From: Galbula dea
Lineage: Eukaryota > Chordata > Aves > Piciformes > Galbulidae
Assembly (NCBI GenBank): GCA_013399015.1
Contig: VWZX01004666.1
Coordinates: 5,548,979-5,612,978, forward strand
Reading direction: 5' to 3'
Length of the DNA: 64,000 nt
Shown here: positions 1 through 13,704 of the stretch, in pieces
Layout of the letters: each line of letters begins with the position of its first letter
How positions within the stretch are numbered: position 1 is the first letter of the stretch
Program-made: the position numbers and the translations under genes
The notes under the pieces: model-generated
Database searches by the model: none
Told to the model about the DNA's origin: nothing
The model's input: the letters and a program-made list of their open reading frames with translations, nothing else

Positions 1-3000
1 GGGTAGTTACTGTAGCCTCTATTGCAGTCTGGCTTTGTGTCTTCTGATCATGCAGGGCAGATGTGTCCAAAGTAGCAGTATGGGTCATCCAGTCTGATTC
101 AACTGACCATTCGTGTCTCCTGTCATTCGGGCATCTCCCTCACAAGTCTCTTCAATCTCTGCTTGTCTGTGGTTCCTGTCAGGCCCTCAAGCACTGGTAG
201 TGACCCTCTCTGGTCAAGTAACATCACTCCCATCAGCCCTGACAAAAGGCAGGTTTAACAGTGCACATTGCCAGAAGTGTGCATATAGCTGGGTTGCAAA
301 CAAACATATTCCTTGTTATTTAGCCATTTTCAGACATCCTCTGTTTTGGTGGACAACTGCTTGACCACTATCCTCAGCTTTTACTCCCGGCAATAACCTC
401 GAGCTTTGACTGCTGTTGCTATTTTAGCTGGTTTAATATTTCATATGAAGAAAATGTCCTTTTTAAAGGCTTCAAGTCTTGTTGCTCCAGGCCCATGTCA
501 GTCATTCAGAATTATTATTATTTACACATGGTCCCCACTGCAATAACCATCATACAGCCACAAGTAGCCATTTCGGTGAGCTACCCTCTGTGTATGAGCC
601 TAAGCTACTGCCAAGTCCTCAAGCGTAAAACCTTGCAGAGGCCAAAGAATTGCTTCTAGGGACAGAGCCACAATCCTAAATTCATTTTGGGTGATGGCTC
701 CTTAGTGAAACTCAGCAAATAAACCTTCAGATTCCAAGCAAATTTCCCTGCTGCCAAATGAAATGCTAGCCTGGGCTTTCAAAAAGCAGATCAGGAAAGC
801 GCAGATTTTTGCAGTAACACCATTTCTATTTACTGCAGTATGATCTACTAGTTTGTGATTGGGGGACAGAGGAGACAGTTCAGTTCTAAATGGTCTTTTT
901 TTTAAAAGAGCTGTTCAGCTGGTTCTCTACAGTACATGTAGTATTTGAAGCCAGGGAACTTGCTGCACTTCCCCTGCTGGACTGTGCCTTGAAGGTCCGA
1001 AAAGCAGCTCTTAGGAAGTGAAAGCTGACCAGACTCTTTATTTGATGGGAAGTATGAAGCCAATGCTCAAATAAGCACTGTTGTAATAGTGTTTGCATTG
1101 CTTACTGCTGTAAGCAGCACTGGGGAACATACCTAGTGAACTCCACAGTGTATTAATAAGTGTATTCTTATACACAGCCTTCCTGTTCATCGGCTTCATT
1201 GAAATGGGGAAAAAAATAATGCCATGTGTAGACAAAGGAAAAGGTAGAAAAAAACCCCTTTCATATAGGGAAAAAGCCAAATAACAGTGCCCCTGCTGAG
1301 AAGAGCACCACACAGGCCATCACCTTTGTAGGCATTTTACAGGACAAGACTTTTGGCTGAAAATGCTCCTTTTTGAGATGATGTCCCCAAAGCTGTAGGC
1401 AAACGAAGAGTGAAATGTGTTCATAAAAAAGCAATAGCGTAGGTGAACCAGTGCAATTATACTACACTCCCAGTGAGCATGATGAAATGTCACCATCTAA
1501 TCACTAGATCTGTCACTAGATCTAATCTGCCTTCTACTCTTAAATCAATTTTTTTTATGTCTTGAACCAACTTCTTGGATTTTTGCTGCTAAATTAGAAA
1601 GTAAGCTCTCTGGATTAGAGGAATCACATCTTCCATGTTTCTATTCCCTTCCCTTCTCTGCAGCACCATCAAGTCCCAAATCTAATCACTGTTAACGATG
1701 TACTGTGGTACATGTAGCCATGGATCATAAATGGAGGATTGTTCCTTCACGGAAGTATTGATAACATCCAGACCAACACTGGCAAACATACTTGTGCTGC
1801 AAGGGCAGGATAGGAATATGCCACTGTGCCCCCTTCGAAGTCCCTGCTATGGCCCAAATAGCCACCTTGCCCTGGTATGTTCCCTGCTCTCACTTTCACT
1901 CTGTTCTTGCTCCTCTGATGGTCTGGATGTACTCCATGCATGGAGGGTTGAAAAGCAGCAGTGGGAGCCAGTCAGCTCCCAGGACTGGTCCCCAGCCCCA
2001 TCCCACCTCTGCAGAAGCAGATAGATAGACCTGTCAGTTCAGAAGCAGAAGGCTTATGAGGTTTTCCTTTTCAGCATACTTAGGAAGATGAAAATAATAT
2101 CTTCAAAGAAAGAGCATCCATTTTCCTTTACAAATCCCTGGTGTGGAAATGTTTTAACTTTTAACGAAGTCCATCTGTGCAGAAGTGCTGGCTCTAAAGA
2201 ATTCACAGAGAGACAAGACACTGGCATAGCCTGCTCCTTCCTCCTCCTGTTCTTTCATTGATATAGGAAGCCCTGAGCAGTGCCTGGATACTCCTCCTCA
2301 GCACCCAGTACCTTCCTTTGTTAGCATGAAAAGTATGATAAAGATGCTAATAAGCCTGTGCTTTCTAACACAGCACACTCACAAAGGGCTACCTGGGAGG
2401 CTAGGAAAAGGGAGGATACGATCAAAAACATAAACCCCAAGAGTAAAAAGACAAACAAACATTTGAACTATTAAAAAAACAATAGGTTGTAAATGAGAGT
2501 AGGCACAAGCAGTCCTGAGAACTACATAGGCTGGAAACTAGTACTGCTGCTCAGTAGTTGGCCATGCTTTCTGAGGAAGTGGCCAACTTCTTGGGTATTC
2601 ACCACAATGAGGTCAATCATTACGGAACCACCACGCAGTTGTGGTGCAGCTGGCACACAATTTCCACTGTAATTTAGCATTAATTAATGTCTTCTCCAGT
2701 AAAGATGCAGGCACTTCCTGAAGATCCTACTGGAAGTCACTGATCCAATGACAACATTGTAAGACAAGAAAAAGCAGGGATTTTTTAATTCTGCATCCCA
2801 GACCTGAGAAAGTAAGGTATTTTCACTTTTTTTTCCTTGCTTGTAAAAGAAATAAAATAATTGTTATTGGTTTGACTTTTTGAAATCATTAACTAATATA
2901 GTAACAACATGATTTTCTTTTTGTAAAATATCTGCTATTAGAAACTGTAAGCACAAATATCATCTATGACCCAGTACACATACTGAATTTAATCTGATGA

Positions 3001-4853
3001 TAATTTATAGGATATCCTGTCTTAAACACACAGCAAAGCTTTATCAGGATCACACAGGTTGGAGACTGACACTGTAGAGATTATGTGCAATGAAAGGGCT
3101 TGTTCCAAAAATTTATGTGTAAGAAAATGACAGTTAACAGCAAAGCATGTATCTGAAAACATTCTTTCTTTGGTGAATGCCAGGATCCTCTTACATGTGC
3201 AGACCATGACCTATTGCTAGCCCAAATAGGACAGACAAATCTTGCTGAGCAGCAAGCCAAGTGTAAAAGTCAGAACACTCAGTCCTACAGGATTCAACTA
3301 CTAAATAAAGAGTATTTGTTAGTAAGAAAATGGGAAGCTGTTAAGAGGAGGTTTTTCTAACTCCTGAAGCTTCTGTACATTGTTTCAGCCACACCTCTCC
3401 AGAAAACTGAATATTGAGAGTCTGAGCGTGTCACAGAAAGCAAAAGCATTCCAAATACTGCAGCAAAATGGCTGGGTATCCACATAAACCTATGCAACAA
3501 CAGCCAACCTTGTTAACTAGGATCCTTTCCCTCAGATCTGCAAAGCAACAATCTGGAATGAGTTTTAGTACAGCTTGCCTGAAAAATGAACTTGCAAGAA
3601 TACAGGGATTTTAAAATCATCCATAATTACATTGTGAGAGTGAAATGAGTGATACCACTGCATAGATATAGCTTCATCTTCTGAATATGCTTAATTGGAT
3701 ACTTCAGTCTTCCAAAGACTCTTATAATCCAAATTATGCTGCAAAATACAAAAGCAGTCACCCCGAATAAGCAAAGAAAACAATGCCAGAAGCCACCCCT
3801 AGAAGCAAACAGGCAGCATGTGAAGACTTAATCATTCTCACGTTCTCTTTCCATTCTAAACAATACATATACAGGTTTAAGATCATATTTTCTTTCTTCA
3901 AAACAGAGGAAGGAAGACATGAAGATGAGATTTTATAATTAGACAGTTGATTTACTATGTGGAAATAAAATCTAATTCTAGCTTTCTATCAAACAATGAG
4001 TTTCACCAGCACAAGAACTTTGTCTTCTTGGGTAAATCCATAACTACATTTCCCAGGGGTTCCTGACCAGTGGCTCTGGTTATACAGAATTTCATACAAA
4101 GCAGCAGATTTTTTTCTTGCTGAAATTAACAGAAAGCGTACAGGGAATTTTAGCTCTTGCTTCAAACACCTCAAAACACTTTTAATGTAGAGAAAGAAAG
4201 CTGGCAGGAGACCGCCCTAACTTAAAACCTAGTTATTCTAGTATGTTGAGAACAGTTTTAAATCAGAAACATAGCATAACCATTAGAAAAATCACGCTAC
4301 ATGAATTGCAGCTAATTTCCAGCAGGTTCCCAGTGTGAGCCATTAATACCCAGAGGCTCAATCATTGATGCATGTAAGATGGATTAGGACAACTCTAAAG
4401 AGCTGTTCAGATTTTAAAGATACACATTCCAAAGCAGAGGCTTACCTATAGCTGACCACTTCTGGCTCATCAGGGCATGACCAGTCTGACACTACTCCAC
4501 CAAAGGTTAGTTTATACTAAGAAGATTAAGCACCCCTTGATCCCAATTGAAATAACTATGACACAAAGTTTAGGAGTTAAGGGAAAAAGGAATTCCAGTT
4601 CTGCCCATGTTTAAGCATTATACATAACACCAAGTAAATACCAAAACCAGATTTCCAGAAATGTGAATTAAACACAACGAGGATCAAAGATATCCCTGAA
4701 TTTAACTTGTTTTTTGAGCAAAAGGCCACACCACACAGTCCAAAAAGTGTGATCAGGGCACTGAGAGAGGGGACAGACATTCTCCTTCACTGAGAGCCAT
4801 GGAGCCCTTTGTTCAGGAAGAGAGTGACCTCCTTGGGTGGAAGCTGCTCTTAC
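1..4853 (-). other. PTPRF: PTPRF intron 3' of Ig2 (partial)
   Basis: Intron downstream of the Ig2 exon, starting with donor GTAAGAGC. I looked for the 12-nt meB microexon (ELRE, phase 1) and for the Ig3 exon and found neither. It holds a short tandem duplication at 1501-1523 and a small CACCAC/GTGGTG hairpin near 2629-2646. The open frames here (for example 113-364 and 1731-2024) show no family resemblance. No recognisable dispersed repeat. Confidence 0.75.
1501..1523. repeat. Short tandem duplication, 12-nt unit
   Basis: TCACTAGATCTG is repeated once immediately as TCACTAGATCT, an exact duplication apart from the last base. Confidence 0.9.
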
Positions 4854-4964
4854 CTCGAACATAGAGGTTAGCTGGGGCAGAGTAGCGGGTTCCTGCGCTG
4901 TTGGTGGCAACACATTCATATTTGCCTTGGTCTGACTCCTCACTGTTCTCTATCTGCAGAGCTC
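4854..4964 (-). CDS. PTPRF: PTPRF (LAR) exon: second half of Ig2
   Basis: Partial CDS, internal exon of 111 nt, phase 1 at both ends. The acceptor is TTTCTGTACAG at 4965-4966 and the donor is GTAAGAGC from 4853. It encodes 37 residues: GALQIENSEESDQGKYEC, then VATNSAGTRYSAPANLYVR. The Cys in KYECVATNSAG (residue 18) is the second Ig2 cysteine and pairs with the one in the exon at 21199-21387. The YxC motif preceded by the SDQGKY turn is the standard Ig F-strand signature. It differs from mammalian LAR as I recall it by about one residue (Asn for Ser after QIE), which is very strong conservation. The exon ends at the Arg after which LAR-RPTPs may insert mini-exon B (meB, ELRE) before Ig3; neither meB nor an Ig3 exon was found below 4854, so they presumably lie beyond the window. 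Confidence 0.96.
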
Positions 4965-5261
4965 CTGTACAGAAACAAGATGACACAGACAATTCAGGTT
5001 ATGGTAAATCTGGTAAGCAAAAAGACAGCTTCAGAAAAGGAAGGTCATGACCCACGCTTTAAAAGTATCTTCCTGGATAAATTTATCGTGATGTCCCCTG
5101 GACCCATAGGGTACCAGCATGCAGCCAAAAGGTACCCACTCTGCTGTTAGAAGCTTGTGAAATTGGTTATTGTTATTTTTTTTAATGTACAGGGAGCAAG
5201 TTACTGATGTATTTCCAACTGCCCCAACCATTTATATTCATTGCTTCAATAAAGGAAAAAA

Positions 5262-5280
5262 ACATACACATACACACATA
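5262..5280. repeat. CA/TA-rich simple repeat
   Basis: Imperfect ACATACACATACACACATA array, 19 nt. Confidence 0.8.
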
Positions 5281-6735
5281 TTAATTACAGCTTTGTAAGG
5301 GACTCCTGTCTAATAAAAAGACCATTAATAAGCCGTTAAACAAAACAGCCAAGCACAATGCACACTAACTGTAGCTATTTGGTTTTTATCTGATGCACAC
5401 AAAGCCTAGCAAATGCTCAACAAATTGTGGCCTTCCTGCAGAAATTGGCAGAGTCCCATCTCTCCTACCTCACCATCCCTCCTTCCAACAGACATCCCTT
5501 TTTGAGAAAACACTTCACCTTTCATCAGCTTTTTCCATGTCAGTGATCTCCTTGTTCTTTCAGATTTCATTATATGTGATACAAAAAGATTAGAAACTCA
5601 GTCTGAGAAATTAAAGATACAGACCAATGCAAAACACCATTTTGCTGCACAGCACTCACACGAAAGCCACCCTCTCTTCGTCCCAGCAGTGCCTGCTCCT
5701 GCAGCTTTGGGTCAGGAGTAGTTGCTTAGCCCAAACTGAGTCCACCCCCAAAGTGCCAAATGCATGAGAGGCACAGCTTAATAACTGCAATTATTGTCAG
5801 AGCACAGAGAGTAGCAATTTGCATGGGGAACCTGTGAAGTACCCATGATGTGGAAGTGAGTGCTACTCTCAAGTGGTTTTCTCTTATTTGCTTAGCCTAC
5901 ACCACTGGTATCCAGCACCGCTAAGCTTGGATGAAGATGCAGAGAAAGGAAAAAGCAGGATGCATATGACAGCAAGCTGGCACTGCAGGAGGGAACGGCC
6001 CATGGCCAGACACTGAAGTGGCTGGTGCTCAGCCTGCTTCCCCAAGGCAATGTGGGAATAATTTTTAAAGTGCCTCCGAGTGCTCAGATTCTATTGGTTA
6101 GGACTGCCTGTGAGAAGGGAACTCTGCTCACGAACCATACAATGAATTTAAGGAAAACATTAACCCCTTTGCTTGTAAGGATTTGAACTCATTTCAGCCT
6201 GCCATGGTTCAAAATGACCACTGAGAACGGCACTGAGAATAGCTGCTGAAATTGCCTTCTCCCTTCTTGCTAGCTCAAGCTGCAGAGGTCAAACTCAGTT
6301 TTTCATATCATCAGAACAGAAGAAAAACTAATGTGAATCAACCACTTCCACCTACATTATTTAGAAGGATAAATTGAGATTGTAGCATAAGTCTATATGT
6401 CATGGGGAAAAATGAACTTTCCTGGGTTCTTGCCATATAATAAAAATGATGTACAGAGCCCTCCCTATTGTAGCATTAGTGCTGGAAATGAGGTTTCAGC
6501 TAGACAGAGAAAGCTTGTTTGCAGAAGTCTTTCCACCTGCTAACAAAAGGACATGCCAGCTTTCCCCGGCCATGGTGCTCTCTGGACACCTGCAGCCTAA
6601 AGCCTACAAAGCACTGTTGCTTAATTCAGGGAGAACGTTCAATTTCTGCATGCTGTCTGGGAAAAACATCTTCAAGCAGACAGCAGCATGACAGGCAGTG
6701 GAGCAGGATGAAGCTTCCCAGCATTGGCAAGACAC

Positions 6736-6990
6736 AGAGAATCAGAGAATCTAGAAGTGGAAAAGACCTATTAGGTTATCCTGTGCATCCCCGGGGGCCA
6801 GGGCAGGATTGCTCCCTGTTGTAAATATACTTATGTTCTGTCCAATCTCATTTTAAATGCTTCAAGTGATAGGTATTTCACCACTTCCTCAAGGAACTGA
6901 TGCCACAGCCTGGTTATACTCTCTGTCAGGATGACTTTCCCGGTGCTCACCACATATTATCCCCTTGTTAATTTCTGCTCATTACTCTGT
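6736..6990 (-). mobile_element. CR1-type LINE fragment (3' part, old)
   Basis: The plus strand starts with AGAGAATCAGAGAATCTAGA, a degraded form of the tandem octamer that ends CR1 elements, followed by GGAAAAGACCTATTAGGTTA (the 'GGAAGGGACCTTAAAGATCATC' region in modified form). After that comes 'GTCCAATCTCATTTTAAATG CTTCAAGTGATAGG', the 'CCACAGCCTGG' segment and 'CCCCTTGTTAATTTCTG'. This order is the antisense of CR1, so the element points along the minus strand, as does the host gene. Strongly diverged, 5'-truncated as CR1 copies nearly always are, non-coding. Confidence 0.8.
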
Positions 6991-7060
6991 GGGCAAGCAT
7001 GTGCTGCAGAGTTCATTCTGAGTGCTTGCATCAGGCTTGGCCGGGAAAAGCTGTTTGCTG

Positions 7061-7137
7061 CAAAACATACCCAAACTTAAACAAACCAAAAACAAACCAA
7101 AGAAACCAACCAACCACAAAGAAACAACCCCCAAAAA
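7061..7137. repeat. A/C-rich low-complexity tract
   Basis: Degenerate CCAAA/CAAAC-type repeat with almost no T over about 75 nt, starting roughly 70 nt beyond the CR1 fragment at 6736-6990. Confidence 0.85.
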
Positions 7138-10100
7138 GAGTGGATGTCATCACCCTAAGAAAGACTGTCTCTGATTAGAGATAGAGTAACCTTCATCAGC
7201 TGGCTGGGCTGAAAACAGATCTAGCTTCAGGTGACAGGCCTAGAAAAAGGTAAGATCCCTAGATAATTCTGCCACGAATACATACCTTTGTATATGCTCC
7301 TTTTAGCCATTTAATACATATCACTGATATTTCTACTAGTGATCATCATGCCTCATAAATGTCAGTTAGACAAACTATTTTTTATCTCTAGGGACCTCAG
7401 CATCAGTGCTGGAGAGAGAAAACATAAGAGGATAAAGCAAAGGAATGCAGAGGGGAGTTTCAGATAACATGCTGTTATTGCCTGCCAGTTCTGCAGTCAG
7501 TGTGATTCTGAGCTTCTATAATCATACTATAAACATGTAACGTGTGTCCGCAACTACCTACAAACTGCTCAGGGACACTGGGCAAGGGATGCTGGTTTTC
7601 TCTGGGTTTGGCACAACTATTCGAACCATGGTGCAAGACAAAACACAGAAAGCAGAATGAAGTTAACACAAACCTCTCAAGTGAACCAGAAAGAAAACAG
7701 TTACTGCAATAAATCATCATTAGACAAACATACAGATCCCACAGTATAGCTGTCAGCTAGCAGAAAGTGGGAGGATCATGGTAAACTGATGGTAGTCAGC
7801 AAGACTACAGGGGTTTTCTTGAAAGACAGCCTGCAACTAAGTGATGGATACAGGAAAGTCTAGGGGATCTCAGGGTACAGAGATTTATGGACAAAGTTAA
7901 GAAGCTCAGACATTGCTGCAATCAGAAAGCTGGAAACATAAATGCATCTGAGCCTTGGGAAAAACTCCCTAAGTGTAAAATGCTCCAGGCCCTAATTCAG
8001 TCATCCCAGAGAAAGGCAATAGCTTTCTCTCTTCGCAAGTGCAAGGCTAGGCTGGACAGGACACAAAAAGCTACAGGAAAGGAAGATCAAAGTCCTGAGT
8101 AGCTCCTTTCCCTGAAGTTCATGGAAGGTGCATCCGAAGACTCTCAAGAGTGCAGTGAATTCTTTGCCTTGACAAGTGCAAAGGACCCAATTTCGATTCC
8201 TAGCTCTGTCAACATCTCATCTTATAATCTGCACCTCTGCAAACCAGGGCTAGGAAGGCTGATTTACTTTTACTCATTACTTCGGGATTTATGTTGCACA
8301 AGTTGCTGAGTAAGGTTTTGTTCACACAAGATGTAACTGCAGACTTCTCATATAGACTCGTTCAGTGCTCCTGTGCCAGGCGCCTTGTTCCTGTTTGCAT
8401 GGCTGAATCACGATGTGAAATCAGATAGCACGGCTTCAGTAGATGCATGAGGACCATCTACCATCAAAACATGCATATGTGTACAGAGAAGAGCAGTGAA
8501 CAGCTTGCCTGGGAGCTCACGGGGCTCTGCAGCAGCACATGTGCATGAGAGCAAAACCCCTCCCTGCTGAGCACCACTCAACCTCCGCTGCCTCCGAAGC
8601 ACCCTGAACCACAGCAGGGCTCCAGCAGAAGAGGGACAGCTATTCTTCACCATACTGTGATGTCACGTCAGTCCTCCGTGTGGCTCAGATCTGTTCCTGA
8701 TAACATGTCTCAGCTTATCAGACAGCTGACAGCTCCTGAGGAAACACACTGGCTGCTCTCCAGTGCCAGAGAGAATGGTGACAAGGCAGAGCTTTCTGGA
8801 GCTGAGGGCACAAGCTGACCCTGCTGACTGACAAGCATTCCTTATAGATTCTTTACTCTGTGCTGGTGTTTCCTTGCCAGTACCTTCCCTCCTCTCCTAG
8901 CTTTTTCTTTTGCTTTTAAAACTCAGGCACAGACAGCAGTCCCGTTAGCAGCTCTGCTAGATACTTATCTATTCAAATATACTTGTGCTCAGGCAGAATC
9001 ATTACTTGCAGTGACAGTGGTTAAAAGAAGCATTTAAGAAGTACACTGCACAGAGACAGCATGGGGAAGGCAGATCCTGATAAGGGCTGCTTCTTGGCAG
9101 TGCTGGGTACTGTTGTGACACTGAGGGCTTGTCATTCTCTCCTCTAGGTGACAAACCAAACGTAAAAAGCTCCGAGTTGCCATACAAATTGATCTCTGAA
9201 ATCCTGCTCCATTGCTCACAGGGTGCTTGTGCTCTCTTTTCCCACTGAGCACCACATGGAGCTAAAGACAGCAGCTCTTGGGGCTACACTCTTCTGTATC
9301 TATTCAGATCAGAGCTACATCCCCAGAAGTGGGAACTTGTCCATTTCTCTAGCAGGGTGTTCACAGGCTCAGCCTCACTAGCTCAGATCAGGGGGACTGA
9401 CCTTTTGCCCTGGTTATAAAATTAGACATGGAATGAATGCTCCCACAAGCACCCAAGAGTCAGAGGAACCAGGCTGCAGTAACAGCATTCATCTAAGGAA
9501 AGGACTTGCAGTGTAGATGTTAATGAACCCAGCTACCTGACCAGTGCTCTTCCTCTCAAGGAAGAGATAAATCCTGCCTACCCTCCACACTAGAGCATAT
9601 GGCTACCCCAAGCCTTCCCTTTTCTTTCCCTGTGCCTCCCACCAGCTTTCTACACTGAAACACTGCTTGACTTTTCCTGAAGCAGTATCCTTAGCTACTT
9701 CTTCAGTCAGTGCTCAGGTGTGGGTCTCAATCCCATTTCTACTAAAAAATCCCTCACAGAGAAGAATAAAATACTAATAAAATCCAGGGAGCTGTGGAGC
9801 AGGGTTAGAGGCAAGCCTAGACCAAACAAGGACCCATAAACGTGAATGTTGTGGAGAAAGAGACACAGTGAAGCCTTGACAATGAGGGAGTCAGACTTCG
9901 ACACCCTGGCTGCTGCCCGAGATGATCAATGTTTACCACGGGAGCTGTGAAAAACTGAAAGACACCAAAACCACACAAGAGTCACTAATAATGAAAATAA
10001 GCATTAACTGTATTCACTAGTTTTTGTAATTTCTAACAGCAGTATCTCCCAGCTGTTACAGAGGACTGCACCTAGCCTCCACCAGCCATCAGCGTTGCCA

Positions 10101-10594
10101 ATTATGCAAACCAAGATAACTACAAATACATTTTCATTGTTAGTGTTCATTATGGTCATTATGCCTGAGAGGCTGGTGATTGGCATGCAAGGGGCCTATT
10201 CTGGATGGAAGTGCTGCTGAGAAATCACTCTCCTGTGCACCAGAGGCAGCTGCTGATAACACCTGACTGCTGTGACCGAGCCAGACCTGGGGAGAGAGAG
10301 TAGAGAAGACCCAACATGCTCGGCAGCACAAGGTCTCCTCTTTGACAGTGGAGTTTTCAGGATGTTCTGATCTCTCACCAGCAGGTACAGGAAGTCTCAG
10401 GGGACTCTGTGTCAGAAGCAAAACTACAGCACTGTCAAAAGCACAGTAATGCCTCTGTGTGCTTCTAAAGGGACATGAGTCAATCTGAATCCTGACAGTA
10501 AGAAACATGGCAATACAATAATTTCCAGCCACTACAATCCACCCCACCTCCCCCAACAGTTTCTGCTCCTGCACGCATATCTTCTCTTTTTGGA

Positions 10595-10646
10595 ATTGTT
10601 TTCCTTTTGCTTTTCTTTTCTTTTTTTTTTTTTCTTTCTTTTTTTA
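10595..10646. repeat. T-rich low-complexity tract
   Basis: Nearly pure T with scattered C and G over about 50 nt, including a run of 13 T at 10621-10633. In the minus-strand transcript it is a purine (A/G) tract. Not attached to a recognisable element. Confidence 0.9.
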
Positions 10647-12960
10647 TGTGACTGGAAAAGCTCAAGAAACAGGAAAAAAAAATCCTGTCATGCAGAAAGT
10701 GTAATCAAATGTACAAACACATGCTCAAAAACGAGAGAGTAAAATTCTTTTAGCTTCCTCTAATCTCTTTGGCTAGCTTTACAGTCCTGCTCACAGAATG
10801 GTGTAGAAACACTGAAGCTATAATTAAACTGGTTTGCTTGGGACTGGAAAAGGTTTAGCTGCAGCTATACAGAAGTCAGTGTGGGTGTTACCTGGCTTCC
10901 CAGATAGACAGCTTCTGACAGCCAAGTGAGCTGATCTAAAGTTAATTCACACAGACCTCTGCTACACTGATTTCTGCAGCAGAGAGATACTCTTATGGAT
11001 AGGAACCTCAGATATTTCCTGTGGTGACAGAAAAGAAATAAATCTGACTGGAGAGGGATAACATCTGAGATGATGATATTTCTTTACCTCCTCATGTTCA
11101 TCCAATCTAATGACTATTCAGTCCAGCACCCAGAAGAAACACAACGGTGCCCTGCTCTCCTCTTACAGCCTGGGGCAGGAAAATGCAGCCAGGTTTCACA
11201 AAAGGTTGAGTGAATTCAGTTCCAGAGAAAGGCTCAAAATGAACATCTTATAGTCTACTTCAAAAATAAGAATGGGTCAGAACTTGCTTAAACATGGATT
11301 TGCTGATACTATCTGGGGGTCACCTAAAGAAGTTAACTAATCTAATGGGCATCTGCCAGCTCCATGCCTTTCTGATGAACAAATAGGGATTTCAAGATTG
11401 AATTACTATCTGGGGCAGTCCCAGAGGAATAAAGAGTGACACTACAAATGGAGATTCTGAATTATAGATGGGAGCTCCTTCGATTTCAGGGAAGCCAGAG
11501 ATGTCTCGGACAGAGAGGACCAAATATGTGGGTGTAAGATCAAACATGGTGTTAAGGTGAAAAATACTCTCCTGCTTGGGGTGTCTGGCAGATTTTCTCA
11601 GGTTGTGCTCTCGCTAACCACACACTGCTTCCTGCAAGTGGGTTCTCTGCTGCTCTGGCACAAAGGGCCTGGGTAACACTCAAACTTTCCAACTATTCCC
11701 GACACGCAACTCCTAGCGGCACAGTCACAGCAGCAATTAAATCAAACCAAAGACACCCATTCCCCCCACCCCAACATGATCATCGAAAGGGTTTGTTAAG
11801 AGTTATTAGTTCACCCTTCCTTTCAGACCAAATGAATGGATTCCAAAGCATCAAACTTACCTTAATGAGGAACAAGAGTGCAGCTGGGTATAGAACATGG
11901 CAGAACAGTCACTTCTACATGGACACAACCTCACCATCATAAAAGCACTTTCATCTAATCTGTCATTATCTTGAGAAATTCAATGACCTCCATTGTAAAT
12001 AAAAGGCATTAGGCTGACAGAAATCCTCTGGGAGAAGCCAGAGAGCAGCACATAGCTTCTGTTCGCTCTTACAGAAATGTCATCTTTGACATTCAAATGG
12101 GACACATATTTTAAATAATGTCAAGAACAGTCTTAAAACACCTCATCAGGACTCAAACGGGGGTGGGAAGTGGGGTGGGGTGCAGGGAGCTTATGTTTCA
12201 TGAGATGGATGGTTCTTTTCACATTGATGCATTTGGTTCCCAAGCAGGACATATGGAGCATCCATGTGGTTCTGGTGCTGAGTCACTAATGTCATCAGAC
12301 AGGGCAGGCGCGCAGCAAGCAAGCGCATGGGGATGGCTGTGTGCTCAGCACACTAAGTGTGCACGGCTGGGAGCTCAGAGCGCTTGGCTAGTTAGCATTC
12401 AATCTGTCATTTCATTTTAGGATTTGCAGTAGAAATAGAGATGAAGAAATAGTTTAAGGAGCTTGTAACATCACAGCTGTCAATCTCCAGCGTTCCAAAG
12501 GGAAGAATGACAGATACCTAAGCCCATTCATATAAAAATGAAGTTTGCAGCCTTTTTCCCCGACCCAGATTTGCTACAGAGGCAACTTAATTCAAATACA
12601 CATCAAACAACAATTCATATTTACTCTAAAATCACTTAACAGGAGCTGAAAACATTAACCCCCAGCAACAGAACCAGTTACAAAGAGTCAGATTATTAAC
12701 TTCCAGCAGTGATTTGGGGGAAAGGGAGAAGAAAGGAGAGACAGGGGAAAATTGAGCAAACGAGGTCGTGTTGATTTGTGGGTGGTAGTCAGCCTGTTGA
12801 GAAATTCAGGGGTCAGTCAACAGGGGTAACCAAAATCACAAGAGAATTCAGAAGGGCCTTTGCACATAATGCTGGTTAACATGCTAAAGTTAATCCAAAG
12901 AGACAGCTTTGAGTGTTGTGGCTAGAAAAGACAACATTCCAATTGGAAAGTCATTACTGG

Positions 12961-12968
12961 TGCATGCA
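12961..12968 (-). promoter_or_regulatory. UGCAUGCA element, possible RBFOX site downstream of the microexon
   Basis: The palindrome TGCATGCA gives UGCAUG in the minus-strand transcript about 740 nt downstream of the microexon. RBFOX binding to intronic (U)GCAUG downstream of a cassette exon usually promotes inclusion. The distance is greater than for most known active sites, and a hexamer is expected by chance about every 4 kb. Confidence 0.2.
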
Positions 12969-13704
12969 GGCTGTGAAAACTAGCCAGTGACTGCACACAC
13001 TGGGCTGTCAGCTAAGGGTGGGTTTAATTAATGAAGGCTTAAAGCAGCCAGATGTGCTTTTGATTCATCTATTTAAAACAAATCTTTGTGCTGCAAAGCA
13101 ACATAAGTATGTCCGTCTCAGAAAGGGGGGTCTGGGGCAGTGATTCTCCACTCTGCCACCACATTAGAGGGTTAGCACACTTGAAAGGCAAGCATGAGGA
13201 ATACAAAGGTGCTCCTTATCCTAGATTCAGATTTACTCAAACTTTCATTGTTTTGATTAGAGTTTCATGTCCATCATGACCAGCAAATAATTTGACTGTT
13301 CTCTTGTGAAAATGTTACCTCCTTACACTTACACCACAGGATTCCACCTAAAAACCCCTAGACACAAAACCTCAGAGACCACAACTGCACAGGAAGTTCA
13401 GAGACTTGCAGGAGCAGAAGGAAACGTAAATAGTCCCCTGGCAGAGGTCAGGGATCATTTTCCAAACTTTCCGTTGAATAACCCCCTATGACCAGTATAA
13501 AATTGCAATGGATGAATCTACAAGAAATCACGCTAAAAACCAACCAAAATAAACACACTACTGGAAGAGTGTAGATGAGCAAGAGCGCTGGCAGAGTTAG
13601 GGCTGAGAGTAAAAGCTGGAGATGATAAACATCAGAGGAGAAGGGACAAGGCAGACAGGAGATGGAGTGACGTGACAACTGGAGGCACATTTCAGCATTC
13701 TTAC

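Larger units (their letters stand above)
4965..13704 (-). other. PTPRF: PTPRF intron between microexon and second Ig2 exon (8,740 nt)
   Basis: Runs from the GTAAGA donor after the microexon to the CTGTACAG acceptor before the exon at 4854-4964. Contents seen: a CR1 fragment at 6736-6990, an A/C-rich low-complexity tract at 7061-7137, a long T-rich tract at 10595-10646, a CA-rich patch at 5262-5280 and a UGCAUGCA element (minus-strand RNA) at 12961-12968. No coding exon was recognised; the 144-codon minus-strand frame at 10140-10574 has no domain resemblance. Confidence 0.85.

Noticed and set aside
1740..1765. CCTTCACGGAAGT, similar to the complement of a meB (ELRE) microexon.
   Set aside because: On the minus strand there is no AG immediately before or GT immediately after, and the frame does not give ELRE.
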